Of a DNA stretch of 64,000 bases, positions 1-12,062 are shown piece after piece. The first letter of the stretch is position 1. The number at the start of each line of letters is the position of its first letter. The stretch lies in the NCBI GenBank assembly GCA_033977485.1, contig CM066982.1:30854218-30918217 (forward strand). Direction: 5' to 3'. Both the position numbers and the translations under genes were made by a program. Origin of the DNA: Hydrangea macrophylla (Eukaryota > Streptophyta > Magnoliopsida > Cornales > Hydrangeaceae). The notes below the pieces were generated by a model. That model saw only the letters and a program-made list of their open reading frames with translations. It did not search any database and had not been told where the DNA came from.

Positions 1-759
1 AGTGGAGATGTGTCAGGCTGTCAAATAGGGAGGGGCAGTCGACTGAGGGCCCGATGCAATCGATCGAAGTGAGCAGAATTCAAGCAGAACCCTCTATAAA
101 CACATCTCAGTCGACTGCTTTAAGGCCCAGTCGACTGAAGCGACTTGGAAGGCAATAACGACTAGTTTTTAGAAGGGTTTTTAATTACCAAACTTGCCAC
201 CAACGACTACATGTTTTCCCAAGTTATTTGTTGTTGAGATTTTTATTGGAAAACATAGTATTGATCACACATCTCTTTGATCTTTAAACATTATCATTTG
301 AGCCTTAGTTGTGTGAGTTTATCAATTTGCTCAAAATCTTTCATTTGTATTTCTTGAGAGAGCAAAATTGTAGTGAGCTTTATTTGTATTATCCACTCTA
401 TATAGAGAGTTTCAATTTGTATTCAAATCAATTTGTAAAGAGTGAGGGTTAGTAACCCTTGATTGCAAAGAAGAGGTTTTCTTCTTTGGGAGAGATTGGA
501 GGCTCTTGTAACGGTTTGGTCTACACCCGTGAAGTAGATCGGAGTAAAGGAATCCTCAAGAGGTGTTCTTGAGGGGTGGACGTAGGCCGCGGGGTGCGAT
601 TGCCGAACCACTTAAAAAATTGGTTTGCAAGTATCTCTTCCCTTATCACTTTAGATAATTGTTTGTGATTGTGTTTAATTCGCAATTTTGTTTTTAAAAG
701 ATTAATATCCGCTAAAACCTTATTCACCCCCCTCTAAGGTTTCCACATTTAGGCCAACA
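1..759 (+). mobile_element. 3' part of an LTR, probably Ty1/Copia
   Basis: The segment begins outside the window and ends in CA at 758-759, after a stretch with a run of six C residues near 727-732. This end resembles LTRs of the SIRE/Maximus branch of Copia elements (recalled from memory). A TATA box (TATAAA) lies at 95-100. Palindromes CAGTCGACTG occur at 36-45, 109-118 and 128-137, with CAATCGATCGAA at 57-68. No primer site follows, because the next base belongs to another LTR, so this is a solo LTR or a 3' LTR inserted into that LTR. The left target duplication is off the window. No coding content. Confidence 0.55.
95..100 (+). promoter_or_regulatory. TATA box of the first LTR
   Basis: TATAAA is preceded by a CCTC stretch and flanked on both sides by 10-bp CAGTCGACTG palindromes. 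It is the likely start of LTR transcription; inferred from sequence only. Confidence 0.45.
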
Positions 760-1992
760 GAGTGATTAATCTCAATCACTAGAGTGTCACTCTTAGTTAA
801 TATGCTAGTGCTTATAGTGCATTGACGGACCTGAGCTTTCCTATTGACACTTAATGCTGTCAAACAGTCAATAGGAACTCATAACTTGTATAAGGTACGT
901 GTTCTCAATCTTGCAATGATTATAAACACAGACTGTCGATATGGCTGCTTTGACTTACCAATCAGTGAGGTCTATAGAAGATCAACACCTGGGTATCTTG
1001 GGTATGTCATGTTCATAGGGTTGTGAACATATATTGTCAAGACAGAATCTGCCATCTATTTCAAAGTAAGCATTCCCTTGAGAATGTCACCAAGTCGATT
1101 ACTGAGTACTGCAGTCTTGTTGATAAGAGTTATCAACATGTTTGGTAATCATGAGGGGTGAATGGGACTCAAGGAATACAAGAAGTAATCATGATTCAGG
1201 TTGACAGTAACAGTTATCCGACTACCTGAATATGATTACGAATGCTGAAGGTAGAGGGACATTAGTACAACATACAAGTCTAGTTATCGCTTCAGATATG
1301 TTCTTTTGCATTGGAGTTCAGTTATCGTTTTATAGTGGAGTAGACGTTAACTGACCAGTTAGTTAGTTTGCTGATCAAAGAGTTTGGTCACGGTAATTAA
1401 CCAACTAGTCTGAGCCAGCAATAAAGAGCCTAGGAGGTCCCACTCTTAGCTCCGCTAGGAAGCTTGGAAGGGCACATGAGGATCATGTCAAGGCAGGTTC
1501 GATCGATCGAAGGAGTCTCGATCGATTGAAGTCTAGGCAGGTTCGATCACTTGAGGGTTGTTCAATCGATCGAAGGTTCGATCGATCGAATACACTTCGA
1601 TCGCTCAAAGGTTAGGTCGGTTCTAGGTATCTATAAATAGGGCAGCTACGTACTGAATGTTTGAATCATCGTTTTATACGTAGAAGCTGCAGAAACTATT
1701 TAGGTTTCCCTAAACCTTTCCAATCCTTTCCATTAGGGTTCCCACTAACCCTAATCCTTCCTGCGAGCATCCATAGGAGTTATAAGAGTGAAAGCCATCT
1801 AGTGTAGGCCGTTGGAAGTTGAAGATTTCAGAATTGGGTTCAAGACATAAAGGTATAATACTTGTCCCCTCAGTGAAGTTAGTACGCATCTATAGAATTG
1901 ACGGGTGGTAGATCCTGGGCTACAAATAAGTTTTTATAACTTGACTTTTCCGCTACGTGTTTAAACTTTTAATTTAAACCTTTTTTCCATCA
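760..1992 (+). mobile_element. Truncated LTR of Copia family C (copy 1)
   Basis: This segment is homologous over its whole length to the LTR at 23236-24721. Shared stretches include the one starting CTCTTAGTTAATATGC and the same terminal TTCCATCA. The first ~270 bases of the family LTR are missing, apparently cut by the LTR at 1-759. A TATA box (TATAAATAG) lies at 1632-1640, just after a cluster of TCGATCGATCGAA-type palindromes at 1499-1610. The expected tRNA-Met primer site does not follow 1992, so the element's body has been lost. Confidence 0.8.
1632..1640 (+). promoter_or_regulatory. TATA box of Copia C LTR copy 1
   Basis: TATAAATAG lies about 20 bases downstream of the palindrome cluster. 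The equivalent position in the second copy (about 24353) is the weaker TTATAATAGG. Confidence 0.45.
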
Positions 1993-2593
1993 TTCCTGAC
2001 CCACTCCCTCATTAGACACTCGAACGGGAATTCTACTCTCACTGTGGTGGTCTGATGGGGTTAGTGAAGAATCAACTGGGCCATCGCTTGGGATCACAGA
2101 TCTCGAGTATTCATCTTTCGACCAGGAAGATGAGTTAAAGTCAGAATGACACATTTCTAAGGTCACTACTACAGGGCGGGGAAGCAGTTGGCGACCTAGG
2201 TATGGGTAAAGGACTTCTAGTCTAAGGTAAAGAGTTAAAAGAGTCAAGAGCCTATACGATAGGGCATATATGGTCCTGACTGTCAAGTAACACTCAAATA
2301 GGGTAGGCCTAGGGCACACCAACTGGTCACACTATTCTATTAAGGGAAGAGAGCCCCCCAACCTAAGAAAAAAAAAACTGGAGGAAAAAGAAATACCACT
2401 CCCTCACAAAGCCTAAAGGATTCCTATTCTCCAGTCTCGCTTGGGAAAGAAGGAAAAAGAAAGAAGGGAAGAATATAATGAATAAAAGTTGAGCGAAGTG
2501 CAGACTTACAGAGAAGAGTAGGCAGAAGGGAGCTTGAGAAGATGTGTTGGGAATTTTCTTTTAGTACTGCTCGACATTTCCTCTCTATGGACA
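1993..2593 (-). pseudogene. Fragment of a Ty3 Tat-type antisense ORF
   Basis: On the minus strand this matches the start of the plus-strand reading frame of element E around 38560-39165. Both read a Ser/Asp-rich segment ending in a motif like TPSDxHSExxIPVRVS, preceded by the same leader-like sequence containing CGCTCGA. It therefore belongs to the antisense gene of another Tat-type element lying in the opposite orientation (plus strand). It is cut on the left by the Copia LTR end and on the right by the LTR at 2594. No intact product is possible. Confidence 0.6.
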
Positions 2594-5500
2594 TATGGAC
2601 ACGCGGCCTCCGGGAGCCCACCCCCCGTGTTCTTTCCCAGGGTTTCGGAATTGATTTTTCTTTTTGAAATTGTTTGAAGAAAAGAAGAAAGAAGAAAGTC
2701 TGTGAAAACAGATACAAAGTCGCCACTTGGTCTTTAAGGAACCAAGAAACCTAATTTTGACTCACCCAAATAGATAAAGGGCACCGACCCTTCATAACCA
2801 AAGAATTTGGCTTGGGGTTTTGGTACGAGAGAGGAAAAAGCTTTTGTCACGACTAAAACACCCTCAACTCGCCCTGTCTCTCGATGGGCCTCAATTAGCA
2901 TCCAAATAATCATCTTATACTATGTTTGGTTCGACAGTTAATATTATGATAGTATATTATATCTCATAAGAATCTTGAAATGGAAGATCGAAAGATAAGA
3001 TATCATTCATAAGATCTAAGCCATGTATCACACAATGCAGAAGTGAAAGATCACACAAACAAACCTAAGAAAAATCGTCTAATCACATATCAAGTATTCA
3101 AGTTTCCTAGTCTAAAGGGGAGACATGAATTATTCTTGAAACAAATAATTAAAGAAATAAAAAATATGCTTAGCAAGCTAGTACAATGCATGTTAATCTT
3201 TGAGAAAAGAAGACCTCTCAATCCCCGAGATGGATGAGAAAGGAAGATTAAGTCGGGGGGAGCATGAACGTGTGATCAACTTCATTCCTTATAATCTTCT
3301 TAGAATAGAAGTCACAAAACTCCAAATCTTGCATGGATGCAATGTATGATCCTAGAATGTGCAAAGGTTGTGTGTTTTGTGTTCATGGGTTTTCTAAAGT
3401 GATTTAGAAATCTAAAGTATGCATGAATGAATGAAGAATGTTATTATAGTATATGTACAAACATAGTATGAACTAGTTCCTAAGATATGGGCTAATTTGG
3501 ATTGCATGTGAACATCAAATCAAAGAATGAAAGTAAAACAAGCTTGCTATGAATAATGGATAGAACAGTGAGCTAATTTTGTAAAAAATGGAAAAATGAG
3601 GTTAGGAATGCTTTTAATTCATGATTTTTTATAGAGATCATCCCTATAGTGTCTAGAATATATATCAAAAAGAAAAATCACTATTAAAGTTACAGATTGA
3701 GAGAAATCATATTAACAAGAGGGGTTGCTCAGAAACAGAATCCGTACTATCGACTGAAATGTTGAAATATCATCGAAAATGAAAACAAAACATTTAGAGG
3801 CCCATATTATACAAAAAGTTCCCTAAGACACTGAAATTCAACGAAAAAATGAGATGAAACCACTCTCTTTGTAAAGGTTTTCTGAAAAACAAGTTGAAAG
3901 ACAACTAAGCTACTATGACAGAGAAAATATAATGTCTAGAAGGAATGTTTGGGTCAAAAATGGAACCCTTTTAAGTGTTTATAAATCAAACCAAACATCA
4001 TGGGTGTTCTCTAATGAGGTAGGAAGATTTTTCAAGTGGCCTTGTAATCATCCATTGAGTATTGAACTTAGAATGTCATTTTAAATTTGGATAACTCACT
4101 GTTTTGAAGATTTTGAGAAAACAAGGTTTGTTTCTTGGAATCCAAATGTTGGGGTTTTAGAGGGGTTTTGAAATAGGGGTTTTGAAATAGCAGTTTTGAA
4201 AGCATATTCCAGCACTCAAAGAAGATTATAACCACTTAGGAAACCAACATCAAACTCATCATAAAAAACTCCCAATATCACTTGCACAAACATAGTTTTG
4301 TTTGAGAATATGACTTCAAAAATACATATGAATGTATTGAAGTTAGAATCATCATCTATCAAACATGTCTGTGAGATCAAGAGCTACTATCCATAAGAAT
4401 TCACTCTCCTCAAACAACATGTCAGCTAGATGATGATAAATATGTAAGTAAGCAAAGAAATAATAAAAAAGGAAATGAGTTAAGAAGAGATGAACACATA
4501 TAAACAAGCAAGCAATAATATCAATCAACAGATGATAATCAATGTGATTTTGGACTTGTAGCTTGGTGTTTCACTCATATGTGGTGATATTTATACATTG
4601 AAGTAGATTCCTAACTCAAGATTGCTCAAGAATGGTGGTTGGGGAGGATTTGAATGTGAAATATAAGAGAGGTAATGGAAGAAAACAAGATTGGAACTCA
4701 CTTTCTTATAGAAAATTAGTAGGAGGTAGATCACTTTCTCTCTTTTAGCCTATCCTATCTCTCTTTCTCTCCTACAACTTTCTCAAGCTTTGCACTTGGC
4801 CCCCCAAAATGAAGAGCAAAGGAGGGTTTATATAGGCCAATTTGGGGTGATTTGGGATTTAGATAGTGCTCCCATTGGTCCTAAATATCCGTGAACAAGA
4901 AACTACATCGTTTTGACTTCTAATTATTCAATTTGGACCCCCAAAATAAATTACAAAAATGGATCTATTAGGGGTTGAGTGCCGTCATGGCACTGGCCTT
5001 GTGCTGCCACAGCACTGCTCCTCAGACGCCCAAAAAATTACGTTTATGCCTCCAGAGGTTCCGGTATTCGCGAAAAGGCCTTATTTTGTCCGAAATTCAC
5101 AGAAAATGCGTACAAACTCCAAATTGAGCTTGTGATATATCGTTCGAAAGGTAATGGATTTTACTTTACATAAAAATAGTTCGGAGTCAGGTCACTTTGA
5201 AAACTTTTGCGATCTTCGCGATAAAAGCCGATTTGATCGCCTTTTTCACATTTAAAAATTCCGAATAAATTCGTTTTAAATCCAAAAATTATATGCGATA
5301 TACCATTGAAAAGCTATTGATCTCTAGTATTTATGAAAAATGTTTGAAAAATTATATGATGCCCTGGTCTCCAAATCAACTTTTAGGTCAACCTGGTCAA
5401 ATCGGGTACCTCTAGGAAGTTCTGGGAACCTCTGGGAGCTCCCAAGAGCTGATGTTTTAGTTTGATTTTCTTTTAAAACTTGTTTTAGTACTTTTCATAT

Positions 5501-5882
5501 GATCTAGGTCAATCTCAGAACTCTCGAGCAAATTCAAATGATTTTGGTTAAATCTGGTCAAACCTGGTTAAACCGATCAATAAGGACTTTCCGGGAACTT
5601 CTAGCACTTTTGGGGGTCTTTGGGAGCTTACGATTTCATTTGATTTTGCTTTAAAACTCATTTTAATACTTTTCTTATGACATAGCTTATTTCCTAAACT
5701 TTAAGTCCAAATCTGGGAGCATTTGGGCTTTTAGGGGCATTTTGGTCATTTTTATTGCTTTAAGAGCATTTTGAGAGATAGAATTAATTTCTAGGAGTCC
5801 TTTTTTGAGTCTTGTTCAATCATCGTGAACCATCAAGCTATGGGTCTCCTAAATTTGATAGCCTACAAAATGGGGTGTCTAC
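2594..5882 (-). mobile_element. 3' LTR of Ty3 element H (minus strand)
   Basis: On the plus strand the LTR runs from TATGGACACGCGG (a decayed TGTGGACAC, as at 12684) to GGGGTGTCTACA. The ends are inverted repeats of the type TGT(A/G)GACAC. The first ~740 bases are repeated directly at 12684-13412, and part of it is repeated inverted at 13413-14174. Orientation is minus because a purine tract adjoins 5882 and a primer site adjoins 12684, both on that strand. At 3.3 kb it is a long LTR. It holds no credible gene; its short open frames are not conserved between copies. Confidence 0.8.
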
Positions 5883-5899
5883 AGTTTGCCCCTCTTTGG
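5883..5899 (-). promoter_or_regulatory. Polypurine tract of element H
   Basis: On the minus strand this reads GCCAAAGAGGGGCAAAC directly before the LTR start TGTAGACACC. A purine-rich tract abutting the 3' LTR is the expected plus-strand priming site of reverse transcription. Confidence 0.65.
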
Positions 5900-6499
5900 C
5901 ATAAACTTGCGAGGCAACGTATGTTGTAAGCGAGTACAAAAGCTTTAAAGAGACAGGTACCTCCTTTTGGAGGCTATAGATTTAGGATAAAATCATTACA
6001 AAAGATGCAAGGATGAAAAATATGAAGTTGAGGCTAGTGCTGGCCGCGCTCTGCTTGAGCTGTCTACGTATCCTAAGGGAAATCAGACCAAGACGTAGTT
6101 CGGGGCACAAAGGAACAAAACCACACATGCAAATGCACAATAGGATAAGCGGATGCTATGTTATGAGAATGATATGCAATGCATGGATATGATATGAATT
6201 GTGTCCTGAGTTATATCATGTCTAGTGTTCTAATCCTAGTACAAGCTGGTGCTATGGGGTGTGACAGTCCGAGTGTGTTTGTGAAATACAAGTGTCATGT
6301 CTAATGGAATTGTGTCAGATTGAGAGCAGAGTGATAAGCACAATGTGTTCAAGCGAAGGATGATTTGAGAGTGATGGGTCACACAATGTGACTAACACGA
6401 AGAGAATGGACATATTATAGTTTAAATGAGACTGATGAACTGAATGTACTTTTGAACAAGAATGATGATCATGACATATTTTGAATGATAGTGACGGTA

Positions 6500-7185
6500 A
6501 ACTGATGATGATTAACAAACTGACGATGTATGAATCGAGAAAATGAGTCGATAGTGAACTACTGTGACTTTCATGGATTGTAGCAATGATTAGACTAACC
6601 GTGATCAGAAGAACTAACGATGTACTAATCAAGGTGACAAGTCAATAGTGAACTACTGTGACTGTCATGGATCGGACCAACAGTTGGACTAACCGTGATC
6701 AGAAGAACTGATGATGTACTAATCGAGGTGACGAGTCGACAGTGAACTACTATGACTGCCATGGATTGGACCAACGGTTAGACTAACCATGATCAAAAGA
6801 ACTGATGATGTACTAATCGAGGTGACGAGTCGACAGTAAACTACTATGACTGTCATGAATTGGACCAATAATTGGACTAACCGTGATCAAAAGAATTGAC
6901 AATGTACTAATCGAAGTAATGAGTCGACAGTAAAGTACTGTGACTGCCATGGATTGGACCAACGATTGGACTAACCGTAATCAAAAGAATTGATGATGTA
7001 CTAATCGAGTTGACGAGTTGACAGTGAACTACTATGACTGCCATGGATTGTACCAACGGTTGGACTAACCATGATCAAAAGAACTGATGTTGTACTAATC
7101 GAGATGACGAGTCAATAGTGAACTACTATGACTGTCATAGATTGGACCAATGGTTGGGCTAACCATTATAATGTATGAATCGATA
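6500..7185. repeat. 94-bp tandem repeat array
   Basis: The phrase GATGTACTAATCGAG recurs with a strict 94-base period, its TACT ending near 6626, 6720, 6814, 6908, 7002 and 7096, with a diverged first copy near 6532. About seven copies are present, each also carrying TGGACCAACGGTTGGACTAA-like sequence. The array ends where the period breaks near 7170. Open frames across it are a by-product of the repeat. Confidence 0.85.
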
Positions 7186-8159
7186 ATCCTACTGGGGATA
7201 AATTGAATCTGTTGGGGATGAAATAACTCTCTTGGGGATAAGATGATTCTGCCAATGGAGTAAGTGATTGTACTAAAGATAAACTGAACTTGTTGGAGGA
7301 AAAATACCTATTTTAGGGACAATTCTGCTAGGAGCGAACTAATTATGTGGGGAGGGTAACGACCCTTTCTGGGATAAAAATGGTTTCTTCTAAGGATAGG
7401 ATGTGGTTTTGACTGAGACACACCATATGTGTTCAGGATAATTTTCTGGAGATGAATTAGCTCTATTGGGAATGACTTTGTTGGGGATGAGAAGATTTGG
7501 CTGGGGAGAGAATGGTTGCACTGCGAATAGAGTAATTCAGCTAGGGATGAAGAACATTTGTGATGTGAATTCAGTTTGGTTGCTGCGGAACTGGTGGAAG
7601 ATAACCAGTGGATCTTACGGACTGACTTGTATCAGATGACTATGATTGGAGGGTGTCACTAATGCTTGAGATTCTTGGGATACTTATTATGTTACAGCTT
7701 TGACAGTGTAGTAATGGTGTTTGGAACTTCTGCTTGCTTCCACAAGTTTTATAATTGGGAGTCACCTTAGACCCATACATTTGAGACCAAATGGACTTGA
7801 CAGGAGTAGAGACGACAAGCAAGATGGGTTAGTTTGTATGAAGCTTTGAGCTTTGACACACTGACTCAAAGAAGGATTGACTCGGATATAAAATTCTCAA
7901 ATTGCCATAATCCAACGTGCCTTCATCATAAATGTTGTACCGCTCATCTTTTATGTTCACTCCTCATCTTAATATGATAGCACTTTGCTGATAGATCTGG
8001 TTTTTGAAAATTCCTCCCTATTAATCTAATCAATTCTCTACTTCTCCCAGGAAGTGCTTTGAATTAGTGCCTTAGATTTTAGAATAAAAGATGCTCTATT
8101 TCAAAATTTTCAAACAACTTGGTGACTTGAAAACTCACCCTTGGTATGAAGGGATCGTG

Positions 8160-8375
8160 TTAGGCAAACAGAGTTTGCCCCTAGTTTGAGGTGTAAGAAG
8201 TGGAATTCATAGGCAAACGAGGTAGGTGACCGAAGTTTGCCCCTATTTGGACGATGGTTTATTGGAGGTTTTGGGCAAACGAGGTAGGTGACCGAAGTTT
8301 GCCCCTTGTATGAAGGGTAGATACTAAAATTCAGGCAAACGAGGCAGGTAGCCGAAGTTTGCCCCTAGTGTGGAA
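8160..8375. repeat. GGCAAACGAGG / GTTTGCCCC hairpin repeats
   Basis: Three to four imperfect units each carry GGCAAACGAGGTAGGTGACC followed by GAAGTTTGCCCC. GGCAAAC and GTTTGCC are inverted complements around a ~15-base loop, so each unit can fold. The right half matches the polypurine tract beside the 3' LTR of H. Confidence 0.7.
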
Positions 8376-8573
8376 GGTGATTTCTGGCTTGAGGCAAGGA
8401 CCGTGACTTTAATCTCTCAAACGCTCATAACTTTTGCCTAGGCACCAGTGAGGTGACCTAGCAAGCTCTTTTCTCTCTTTTGTTATTACTTACCCTGGAT
8501 TTAGCTCTAATATTTACCTAGGTGTCCTTTCGAATTTTTGACCTAGCGAGCCATCCTTTTTTTTCTTTTTGAA

Positions 8574-8845
8574 AGTCTGCCTACGTGCCCCCGAACGGGG
8601 ATCAGGTCCAATGTAGTTTGGGCCTGGACCTTGAAAGAAGAGGGGTTATTTTCTGGTGGGTGGGACAATTGGACTGAAGCGGTTGCCTACGTATCCCCGA
8701 GTGGGAATCAGATCGAGTGTAGTTCAAGCCAAAGTCTTGAAAGAACTGGGGGGTTGATTGTGATGGTGTCGACCGAACAGATGTGGTTGCCTACGTATCC
8801 CTGAGTGGGAATCAAGTCGAGCGTAGTTCAAGGCAAGGCTTTGAA
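8574..8845. repeat. CTACGTATCC-type tandem repeats
   Basis: Three units of roughly 95-100 bases carry a core like TTGCCTACGTATCCCCGAGT followed by GGGAATCAGATCGAGTGTAG. A fourth isolated unit lies at 6063-6105. CTACGT and ACGTAG (or GTGTAG) form an inverted pair. No coding sense was found. Confidence 0.65.
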
Positions 8846-10075
8846 AAAGGTCGAGGTATGAGGGTTTTTCAAACCAATTGTCAAAGAAGTTCAAACTTGG
8901 GTCACTTGTGGTAGCCTTGAATAAGAGGATTCAGTTTCGATCTCTACCACCCCCCCCCCCCCCTTTTTTTTTTTTTAAATCTTTGTTTTGTTTTTAGGAT
9001 TGATCCATTTCACTTTTTCCTAGCCAATCAATTTTTCTTTTCACATAGTTGATTCATGTGAGATATTCTGATTGCAATCTCAAAATTTCATAACGTGCAT
9101 GTCAGCTCTCAGAATATGTTTGTGGTCGTTTGGAGCTTTTTGAAATATGATCTAGACACATTGTCATGATGTACCTTGAAGTGTATAATTCTCTGTATCA
9201 ACAAAATTTTCTCCATCATTTTGACTGGCTAGGGTCCGATCTTGGAAATCAATACCTTTTCAGCTCTAACTTTTACTTAGGTGCCCTTTCAGATTTTCAA
9301 CTTAGCGAGCTTTTCTTTTCTTTTTTTTTTTTAAAGTAGAGATGAAACTCACTGAAATGTTTGGCTACCATCAAGGACCAAGTCCGCACAGCTTTCAATC
9401 GGACAGAATTGTATGGCTCTCAATTGGATTGGGCTCAAGGCTTTGAAATGGTGGAAAAGGGTGTTGGGCAAGCCCCAAGTCAGTTCTAAGTATGTCTTTT
9501 TGAGATTTGAGCAAAAGCATCTTTAAATTCTTAAAGTAAGACTATTCAATTCTCGGCTCTTCGTCGGGGTCAGCACAAAATTAACTTTGACCTTTTTAGG
9601 ATTCTTTTTTTCTTGTTTGATGCAAAATTTTTTTAGTAGAGTAATATCCATGGTAATTTGAAAAGTGACACTTTAGTTCAGTGATTCATGCATTTATGAC
9701 TAGACACATCAGGTTAAGAAAAATGAGATTTCATTCCATTAGCAAAAGAGAGGGACACAGACCCATAACAACTTGATGACTGACAGACTCGACAATAAGA
9801 CTAAACTTAAAATATAAAATAGACTCGACTTGACTCGATCTGGTCTCAAATGGAGTGTCAAGGTGACTCACTTATTCTTTTTTCTTTTTTCGAAAGAGCA
9901 TCCTCATTTGTTTTGCTAGCAAAAGTCCTAAACATCACCACTTCGCTTGCATAGGTTCAATATTCCAGGCCTCAGTGAAGGAGCTCATTTGAACGGATAA
10001 GCCATGGGCTTTAGGTTCGATGAAGCTGACATTTTGGTTGACATAGGGTTGGATGGGAGATGGTTCGATAATTTT

Positions 10076-10558
10076 CTAATCAATGAGGTCTTGGATATCA
10101 TGGCGAAGGCATATGCAGTTGTCAGTGTCGTGGCCTGGGCCTTGGTGGTAGGCACAACATTTAGACAGGTCATAGTTAGGAAAAGGGATATCGGCACGAG
10201 ACTGAAGGAGTTGGAGGTGCCCCTTTTTGATGAGGCTATCAAGGATTACGGACAACGACATACCCAGGTTGGCGAAGGTTCTTGGTTTGTGGGCTTTGTT
10301 AAACTTTGAGTTCAAGTGGGTCCTTAGAGTGGCTCTTGGGTTTGGATATGGACTAGGATTACCAAGGCTAGGGTATGGGCTTGGATACAAGTAGAGATTT
10401 GGATGTGGAAATGGGCTTGGATAAACAGCGTCGGGCAACCCATACTTCCCTTTATTGATGCTCTGCACCATCTTCTCAAATTGACTTACCCTTAAACTTA
10501 GCTGCTCAATAGTGGTTTGTAGCTTGTTCACTTTCTCTTCCAAAGCTTGGCAGTTCAA
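10076..10558 (-). pseudogene. Gag remnant of Ty3 element H
   Basis: A 160-residue open frame begins with a heptad-like stretch (residues ~1-35, Leu/Val/Ile spaced as in a coiled coil). It continues through a Pro/Tyr/Ser-rich linker and ends with FANLGMSLSVILDSLIKKGH and a zinc-knuckle-like CAYHQGPGHDTDNC followed by LRHDIQDLID. This tail is characteristic, from memory, of gag proteins of plant Ty3 Tat/Ogre-lineage elements. The frame stops right after the knuckle, and no protease or polymerase follows. Placement 2.1 kb inside the primer site fits a gag after a long leader. The plus-strand frames across the same bases are shadows. Confidence 0.65.
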
Positions 10559-10908
10559 TGGTGGGTTTGTGATAACCTGGGTTAGCCGGCGATCACGACA
10601 ATGAATTCGGGGAGGTAAATAAGTGTTCTTAGCCGGGGCTACGATTTTTGCAAATAGATGTAAAAGCCCAAATTAGCAGAGGCGCGAAATACTTCTTATG
10701 GACTCCTACTGGGGAGAGATGATCAGAATTTTGAAGGCTTTATCGATGTCAACCGATGATGGTTGCAGTAAGTATACAACTTCTATATAATGATTGAGAT
10801 GTGTGAGGATGATGATACGTATGTATTTGATGTATAGAGACTGACACATGTGAGATTGACGAGATGTCCTTGTATGTAGACTGATACGAATGGTGTATGC
10901 ATGTGAGA

Positions 10909-11000
10909 CAAGCATACGGATGCAAGCCCTAATCTATATGATGCCCCTACTTCGGCAAGCATACGGATGCAAGCCCTAATCTATATGATGCCCCTACTTC
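10909..11000. repeat. 47-bp period direct duplication
   Basis: Two identical 45-base copies (10909-10953 and 10956-11000) start CAAGCATACGGATGC and end CCCCTACTTC, separated by GG. Perfect identity implies a recent duplication. Confidence 0.9.
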
Positions 11001-11109
11001 TAACATATAGCAGTTAACCAAGTAAGGTCCTAGTCATACAGAGTGTGCTAAACTTTCTTTCTAGTATGATCACCAGTAGGATAGAATTGGAATTTTCTTG
11101 ACGAAATAC

Positions 11110-12062
11110 AAAATTTCTAGGATATTCTTGAGATTAGGAAGGAGTTTATGGGAGACACATGGATTTTCGGGAAATCTAGAGTTTCTGGAAGAAACATGCA
11201 TTTTTGGGTAAGTTGGACAGAGTTTTTGGGATAAACTAGGAAATCAGAGTTTCTGGATAGAGTGATTGGGAAAAGCAAGGATTTCAAGGTTTGTGGGAGA
11301 AACAAGGATTTTTGGGAAATCTAGGCGGATTGGATAGAGTTTCTGGGAAAAACTGGCGTATATGGGAGTTTCTGGGAGAAACAGGAATTTTAGAGTTTCT
11401 GGGTGAAATAGGGGTTTCTGGGTAACTTGGTCAGAGTTACTAAGGGAGGCAGGGATATCTGGATAGTTCAAGTAGTGTTTTTGGAAGAAACAGGTATTTT
11501 CGGATAAGTTGGACAAATTTTCTGGAAGAAATTGGGAAATCAGAGTTTCTGGGAGAAATTGGTACATTTGGGCATTTCTTAGAAGTTTGGACGGAGTTGC
11601 TGGGATTTTTGGAAAATCAGGGAGATTTGGATAGAGCTTTTGGGAAAATAGATATATTTGGGTGAGTTTATGGGAAATGGGAATTTCTGGGAAGCTTGGG
11701 TAGAGGTTCTGGGAGAAACATGTATATTTGGGCATTTATAGAAAATTTGGGCAGGGTTTTTGGGAGAAATATGTAGATCTAAGCATTTTTGGGAAATTTG
11801 GGCAGGGTTTCTGGGAGAAACAGGTCTATCTGGGCATTTCTGGGAAATTTGGGCAGGGTTTCTGGGAGAAATAGGTATATCTGGGAAATCTGGGAGATTC
11901 AGACAGAGTCTCTGGGAGAAACAAGTATATCGGAGTTTTTGGGAGAAACTGAGATTTCTGGGTAATTTGGGGGATTGGGACAGAGTTTCTAGTAGAAACA
12001 GGGATGTCCGGATGAGTTGGGCAGAGTTTTTGGGAAAAACAGGGATATATGACGAGAGCAGG
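11110..12062. repeat. G-rich degenerate repeat, TTTCTGGGAGAAACAGG core
   Basis: Roughly twenty degenerate copies of a ~50-base unit, alternating TTTCTGGGAGAAACA with TTTGGGAAATTTGGGCAG. Because the unit rarely makes stop codons, open frames of 100-160 residues arise on both strands with Phe/Leu/Pro repeats. I treat these as non-genic. The array lies in the 5' leader of element H between primer site and gag. Confidence 0.75.

Larger units (their letters stand above)
5900..9984. other. Non-coding 3' internal region of element H
   Basis: About 4 kb lie between the polypurine tract and the gag remnant. I see no reverse transcriptase, integrase or protease motif in any frame. The region holds a 94-bp tandem array, hairpin repeats resembling the polypurine tract, repeats around CTACGTATCC, a C14-T12 homopolymer junction at 8950-8975, and AT-rich filler. 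This suggests a non-autonomous element that has lost pol. Confidence 0.6.

Noticed and set aside
6315..6632. 105-residue minus-strand frame with a hydrophobic start resembling a signal peptide
   Set aside because: Overlaps the start of the 94-bp tandem array; composition is driven by the repeat.
6500..7185. CRISPR-like array
   Set aside because: The 94-bp units are contiguous, with no unique spacers, in plant DNA; a simple tandem repeat.
10004..10309. 101-residue plus-strand frame
   Set aside because: It is the complement of the gag remnant on the minus strand, which has a recognisable motif; the plus frame has none.
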